From Burkholderiales bacterium (GTDB lineage: Bacteria > Pseudomonadota > Gammaproteobacteria > Burkholderiales > Burkholderiaceae_C): a stretch of 64,000 nucleotides of DNA. Below are positions 61,232 through 64,000 of the stretch, one piece after another. Location of the stretch: assembly GCA_003963005.1 (NCBI GenBank), contig RXJW01000112.1, forward strand, positions 1 through 64,000, given 5' to 3'. The position numbers were made by a program, and so were the translations under genes. The notes below the pieces were generated by a model. The model searched no databases and was not told the origin of the DNA. It saw nothing but the letters and a program-made list of their open reading frames with translations. The first letter of the stretch is position 1. Each line of letters starts with the position of its first letter.

Positions 61232-61259
61232 ATTATAGAAAACAGCGCTAGGGATGCAA
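61232..61259 (-). promoter_or_regulatory. Sigma-70-type promoter for the toxin-antitoxin operon
   Basis: On the minus strand -35 TTGCAT (61254-61259), 16-bp spacer, -10 TATAAT (61232-61237), about 33 bases before the TTG start at 61199. Confidence 0.55.
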
Positions 61260-61358
61260 GGCCACCGACTCCACGCACCTAACCGGGGCGCACTCGGAGA
61301 ACGGGCTCCAGTAGACACACGGTTTAAAATACATATGATTTACAACCGTCCGTTGTAG

Positions 61359-62342
61359 ATGGCAACCATGCCAACCCCTATGCGCGAACTTAGAGCCCTT
61401 GCCACGTTGTTGAAGGCGGACGAACTCGGTAGCCTGACCAACGCCGCTGCCGACCAGGGCATCACGCCCCAGGCCGCGAGCAAGACGCTGGCACAGCTGG
61501 AGCGGCAGCTCGGAGTCAAGCTGCTGGAGCGCACGACGCGGCGGCTGGCGCTGACACCCGAAGGTCAGGTGCTGGTCGACGCATCCCGACCGGCACTGGA
61601 GGCGATGAACGCGGCGCTGGACGCCGTGCGCAAGGCGTCGTTCAAGCCGCTCACCGGCCACCTGTCCATCGCAGCGCCGCGGATGGTGGTGTCGACCGTG
61701 CTGGCGCCGGTGGTCGACGCCTTCAGCGCGCTGCATCCCAAGCTGAACCTGCACGTCAGGTCCGTCGACCAAGCCACGCCGGCGCTCCAGGGGGAAGACG
61801 AGGTGTGCTTCAGCTTCGGGCCGATGCTGGAGCAGGCCGTCAGCAGCACCTTCCTGATGGAAGCGCTACTCCTCTACTGCGCCTCGCCGGGCTACCTGGC
61901 CAAGCACGGGGTGCCGCGGTCGGTCGAGGCGCTGGACGCGCGCCAAGCCGGGATGCCGGTGCTTGAGGCCCGGACGGGCGGCAAGGATCGCGGGCCGATG
62001 CTTTCGACCAACGACGACCAACTCGAACTGCAGATCGCCCGGTCTGGCCGCTTGGCGATGCAGCTGATCTCACTGACTGCGATGCCGTACATCGAGGACG
62101 GCACGCTTGTGCCGCTACCGTCGTTGGGGGTCGATTCGGCCCACCTGTTCCTTTGCCACTACAGCGGTGAAGTGCTGCCGCAGGTCGGCGCCTTCGTCGA
62201 GTTCGCGCTGGACCGCTTGCAAGGCAGCCAGGCATTTGCACCATCGGAAACCCGCCTGGCGGCGCTGGAACGGGCGGCTATGCGGCGACGGCCTTCACCG
62301 AAGTCCTTCCGCCGATTGGAAGCGACGAGCTTGGCGCCATGA
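61359..62342 (+). CDS. LysR-family regulator coupled to a recombinase
   Basis: 327 residues from ATG 61359; ATG 61368 and 61380 are alternatives. N-terminal winged HTH: LATLLKADELGSLTNAAADQ ... QAASKTLAQLERQLGVKLLE. The substrate-binding domain follows (HLSIAAPRMVVSTVLAPVVD, LLYCASPGYLAKHGVP). An inverted repeat TACAAC-N5-GTTGTA (61341-61357) just before the start is a possible LysR site. Its stop overlaps the integrase start by 4 bases, so the recombinase is translationally coupled to this regulator. Confidence 0.88.
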   Translation: MATMPTPMRELRALATLLKADELGSLTNAAADQGITPQAASKTLAQLERQLGVKLLERTTRRLALTPEGQVLVDASRPALEAMNAALDAVRKASFKPLTGHLSIAAPRMVVSTVLAPVVDAFSALHPKLNLHVRSVDQATPALQGEDEVCFSFGPMLEQAVSSTFLMEALLLYCASPGYLAKHGVPRSVEALDARQAGMPVLEARTGGKDRGPMLSTNDDQLELQIARSGRLAMQLISLTAMPYIEDGTLVPLPSLGVDSAHLFLCHYSGEVLPQVGAFVEFALDRLQGSQAFAPSETRLAALERAAMRRRPSPKSFRRLEATSLAP

Positions 62343-63298
62343 GCGCCACCGTTGAGCAGTACGTCCTAGCGGCCGACCGGGACAACACGGTCAAGAGCTA
62401 TGCCGCAGCGCTGCGCAACTTCGAGCAAGTCTGGAGCGGGCTGCTGCCCGCAACGGCTGACACGGTGGCGCGCTACGTGGCCGAGCACGCTGAGGTCTAC
62501 CGCATCAGCACGCTGCGTCTGCATCTGGCGGCACTGGCGCGATGGCATGCCGACAACGGCTTCGGCGATCCCACCCGGTCGCCGCTGGTGCAGAAGGTGC
62601 TGCGTGGCGTCCGGGCCAAGCACGCGGTGCCGCAGAAGCGGGCCCGGCCGCTGCAGCTCGACGTGCTCGAAGCGGTGTCCGACTGGCTGCTGAAGGCGCA
62701 GGCGTCGGCACGCGAGCACGGCCGCCAGACCGAGCAGCTGCGCCGCAGCCGCGACCGCGCGATGCTCCTGCTGGGCTTTTGGCGCGCATTCCGATCCGAC
62801 GAGCTGGCCAGCATGCGCATCGAGGAGGTCCAAGCGCAGCGGGGCAAAGGGCTGACCTGCCGGCCTCGAAAGACCAAGACCACTGACGAGGGCGAGGACC
62901 GTGCATTCCATTGCCCGGCGCTGTCGCGGCTGTGCCCTGTGGACGCCTACCTCGACTGGATCGAGCTGAGCGGCCGCAAGACCGGGCCGGTGTTCCCTAG
63001 CATCGATCGTTGGGGCAACGTCTCGAACGAGCACATGCTGAGCAAGACTGTGCTGCCGCTGCTGCGGCGCATCCTGCACGCGGCTGGCGCCGAGGAGGCC
63101 GCCAGTTATTCCAGCCACTCGCTTCGCCGTGGTTTCGCCAACTGGGCCAGCAGCAACGGCTGGGACCTCAAGGAACTGATGGAGCACGTTGGCTGGCGCG
63201 ACGTCAGCTCCGCGCTGCGCTACATCGACATCTCGCTGGACGGGATGAAGACCAAGTTTGAAAGCGGGCTCGCGCGCAGTGCGCCCTCGTCGTCATAG
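62339..63298 (+). CDS. Tyrosine recombinase/integrase
   Basis: 319 residues. The N-terminal SAM-like core-binding domain (RDNTVKSYAAALRNFEQVW) precedes the catalytic domain with the tyrosine recombinase set: Arg in LGFWRAFRSDELASM, Lys in RPRKTKTTDEGED, His-x-x-Arg in SSHSLRRGFANW, His in LMEHVGWRD and Tyr nucleophile in ALRYIDISL. It is the likely mobility enzyme of a Tn3-type or integrative element, 54 bases upstream of the Tn3 transposase. No attachment site was identified. Confidence 0.9.
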   Translation: MSATVEQYVLAADRDNTVKSYAAALRNFEQVWSGLLPATADTVARYVAEHAEVYRISTLRLHLAALARWHADNGFGDPTRSPLVQKVLRGVRAKHAVPQKRARPLQLDVLEAVSDWLLKAQASAREHGRQTEQLRRSRDRAMLLLGFWRAFRSDELASMRIEEVQAQRGKGLTCRPRKTKTTDEGEDRAFHCPALSRLCPVDAYLDWIELSGRKTGPVFPSIDRWGNVSNEHMLSKTVLPLLRRILHAAGAEEAASYSSHSLRRGFANWASSNGWDLKELMEHVGWRDVSSALRYIDISLDGMKTKFESGLARSAPSSS

Positions 63299-63352
63299 GG
63301 ATCCGATCGAGCGACGCTGACGTCGCAACTACATCTTCTTTGGAGGTGCTTC

Positions 63353-64000
63353 TTGTCGTCCTACCGCCAGCGATTTGTCGGCCTGACCGAGCTTCCTAGA
63401 GGACTGAGTGAGTTCGATGCCGAACATGCCTTCGGCCTCTCGCAGACGGACGTCGAGAAGATACGGAAGTTCCCGACCAAGGCTCGCCTGGCGGCTGCGG
63501 CGCAACTGGTGTTGGCTCGGGCGACGGGTCGAAGCTTCACGCACAGCAAGGTGCTGCCAGCCACGCTGCTGCAGTACCTGTCACGCACACTCGGCGTCAG
63601 TGACACGTCGATCGCGTCGATCAAGGCACTGTATTCGCGGGAGAAGACGCTCTTCGACCACCGGAAATGGGCGTTCGAGGAGGCTGGCTTCAGGTCAGCC
63701 GAGGATGCCGATCTGCTTGAGCTGTTGGCCTCGCTGCAGTCGCACGCAGGCAATGCCATCTCCGTCGATGACCTGGTCAGGGCGGGTGAGCTATGGCTCT
63801 TCGATCGCAAGGTCCAGTTGCCGTCCGACCGGGCCATTCGCGACGTGGCCCGCGACGCGTTCAATTCGGCAGAAGTCTCGGCGCTTGAAGTGGTGCGAAA
63901 GCACGTGCCGCCCGACAAGCTCGATCGCGTAGTGGCCGAGGTATTCGCCAAGAGAAAGGGCCGCAAGAGCACGACCGTCGTCGAATGGTTGAAGGTGCCA
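63353..64000 (+). CDS. tnpA: Tn3-family transposase (5' part, runs off window)
   Basis: TTG start at 63353 with GGAGG seven bases upstream; 216 codons are visible and the frame is open at the edge. The N-terminal DUF4158 domain of Tn3 transposases is recognisable: YRQRFVGLTELPRGLSEFD, EHAFGLSQTDVEKIRKFP, KARLAAAAQLVLARATGRSF, PATLLQYLSRTLGV, then RDVARDAF and KHVPPDKLDRVVAEVFAKRK. The catalytic DDE domain lies outside. With the recombinase upstream it marks a mobile-element boundary. Confidence 0.85.
   Translation, partial: MSSYRQRFVGLTELPRGLSEFDAEHAFGLSQTDVEKIRKFPTKARLAAAAQLVLARATGRSFTHSKVLPATLLQYLSRTLGVSDTSIASIKALYSREKTLFDHRKWAFEEAGFRSAEDADLLELLASLQSHAGNAISVDDLVRAGELWLFDRKVQLPSDRAIRDVARDAFNSAEVSALEVVRKHVPPDKLDRVVAEVFAKRKGRKSTTVVEWLKVP

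Overview
The window is high-GC DNA from a betaproteobacterium, most likely a Burkholderiales member. The clues are the DUF4148 and BPSL0761-type genes, codon use, and the Burkholderiales-style metal-resistance content. Almost all of it looks accessory: metal and metalloid handling genes are flanked by plasmid or island genes (KfrA-like protein, toxin-antitoxin genes, tyrosine recombinase, Tn3-family transposase at the right edge). No rRNA or tRNA genes and no CRISPR array were seen.

Layout. 1-7.1 kb: island genes (partial HTH/antitoxin-like gene, hypothetical proteins, a decayed defence-gene fragment, a putative PD-(D/E)XK nuclease, KfrA, a Ymh-family protein). 7.2-13.6 kb: a CusCBA-type copper/silver RND efflux operon with a Met/Cys-rich exported protein. 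13.8-19.9 kb: AhpD-like protein, AraC regulator, YHS protein, an ECF sigma/zinc-finger anti-sigma pair, DUF4148 protein and an EAL phosphodiesterase. 19.9-28.2 kb: an arsenosugar-type operon (lipase, zinc-ribbon protein, HD-GYP gene broken by an in-frame stop, FAD oxidoreductase, two arsenosugar-family glycosyltransferases, a TVP38-FAD reductase fusion) with a divergent methylthioadenosine phosphorylase. 28.2-32.3 kb: a bufferin (DUF2282/MNIO/DUF2063/DoxX) operon followed by two extremely Cys-rich paralogous small peptides. 32.3-35.9 kb: a SigF/NrsF pair and a divergent thioredoxin/CcdA/lipoprotein operon. 36.0-39.3 kb: merR-TPCA. 39.5-43.4 kb: a selenoneine cluster (SenA, SenB, SelD/SenC) with an extra methyltransferase. 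43.7-47.7 kb: a PhnCEE-like ABC transporter without a binding protein and a mercuric-reductase-like flavoprotein. 47.7-54.7 kb: a second arsenosugar operon (ArsS, PhnD-like binding protein, ArsM-like methyltransferase, atypical metallophosphoesterase, PhnE, PhnC, HAD hydrolase). 54.8-56.4 kb: receiver-like protein, NrtS, second ECF sigma and its zinc-finger anti-sigma. 56.8-61.2 kb: XRE regulators, hypothetical genes and a RES/MbcA-type toxin-antitoxin operon. 61.3-64 kb: LysR regulator overlapping a tyrosine recombinase, then a Tn3-family transposase cut by the window edge.

How it fits together. The strongest unifying signal is a promoter-like motif, TGTAAG-N16-CGTC. It stands upstream of arsS, of the ECF sigma operon at 54.8-56.4 kb, of the methylthioadenosine phosphorylase gene and of the bufferin operon. 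Variants with N17 spacing stand before the TVP38-FAD operon and the EAL gene. This suggests one autoregulated ECF sigma factor controls both arsenosugar loci and the bufferin operon. A different motif (GTAACC-N16-CGAA/CGAC) lies between the SigF/NrsF pair and the thioredoxin operon. The window therefore reads as a metal/metalloid island (Cu/Ag, Hg, As, Se) in which organo-arsenic and organo-selenium chemistry sits beside peptide-based metal buffering.
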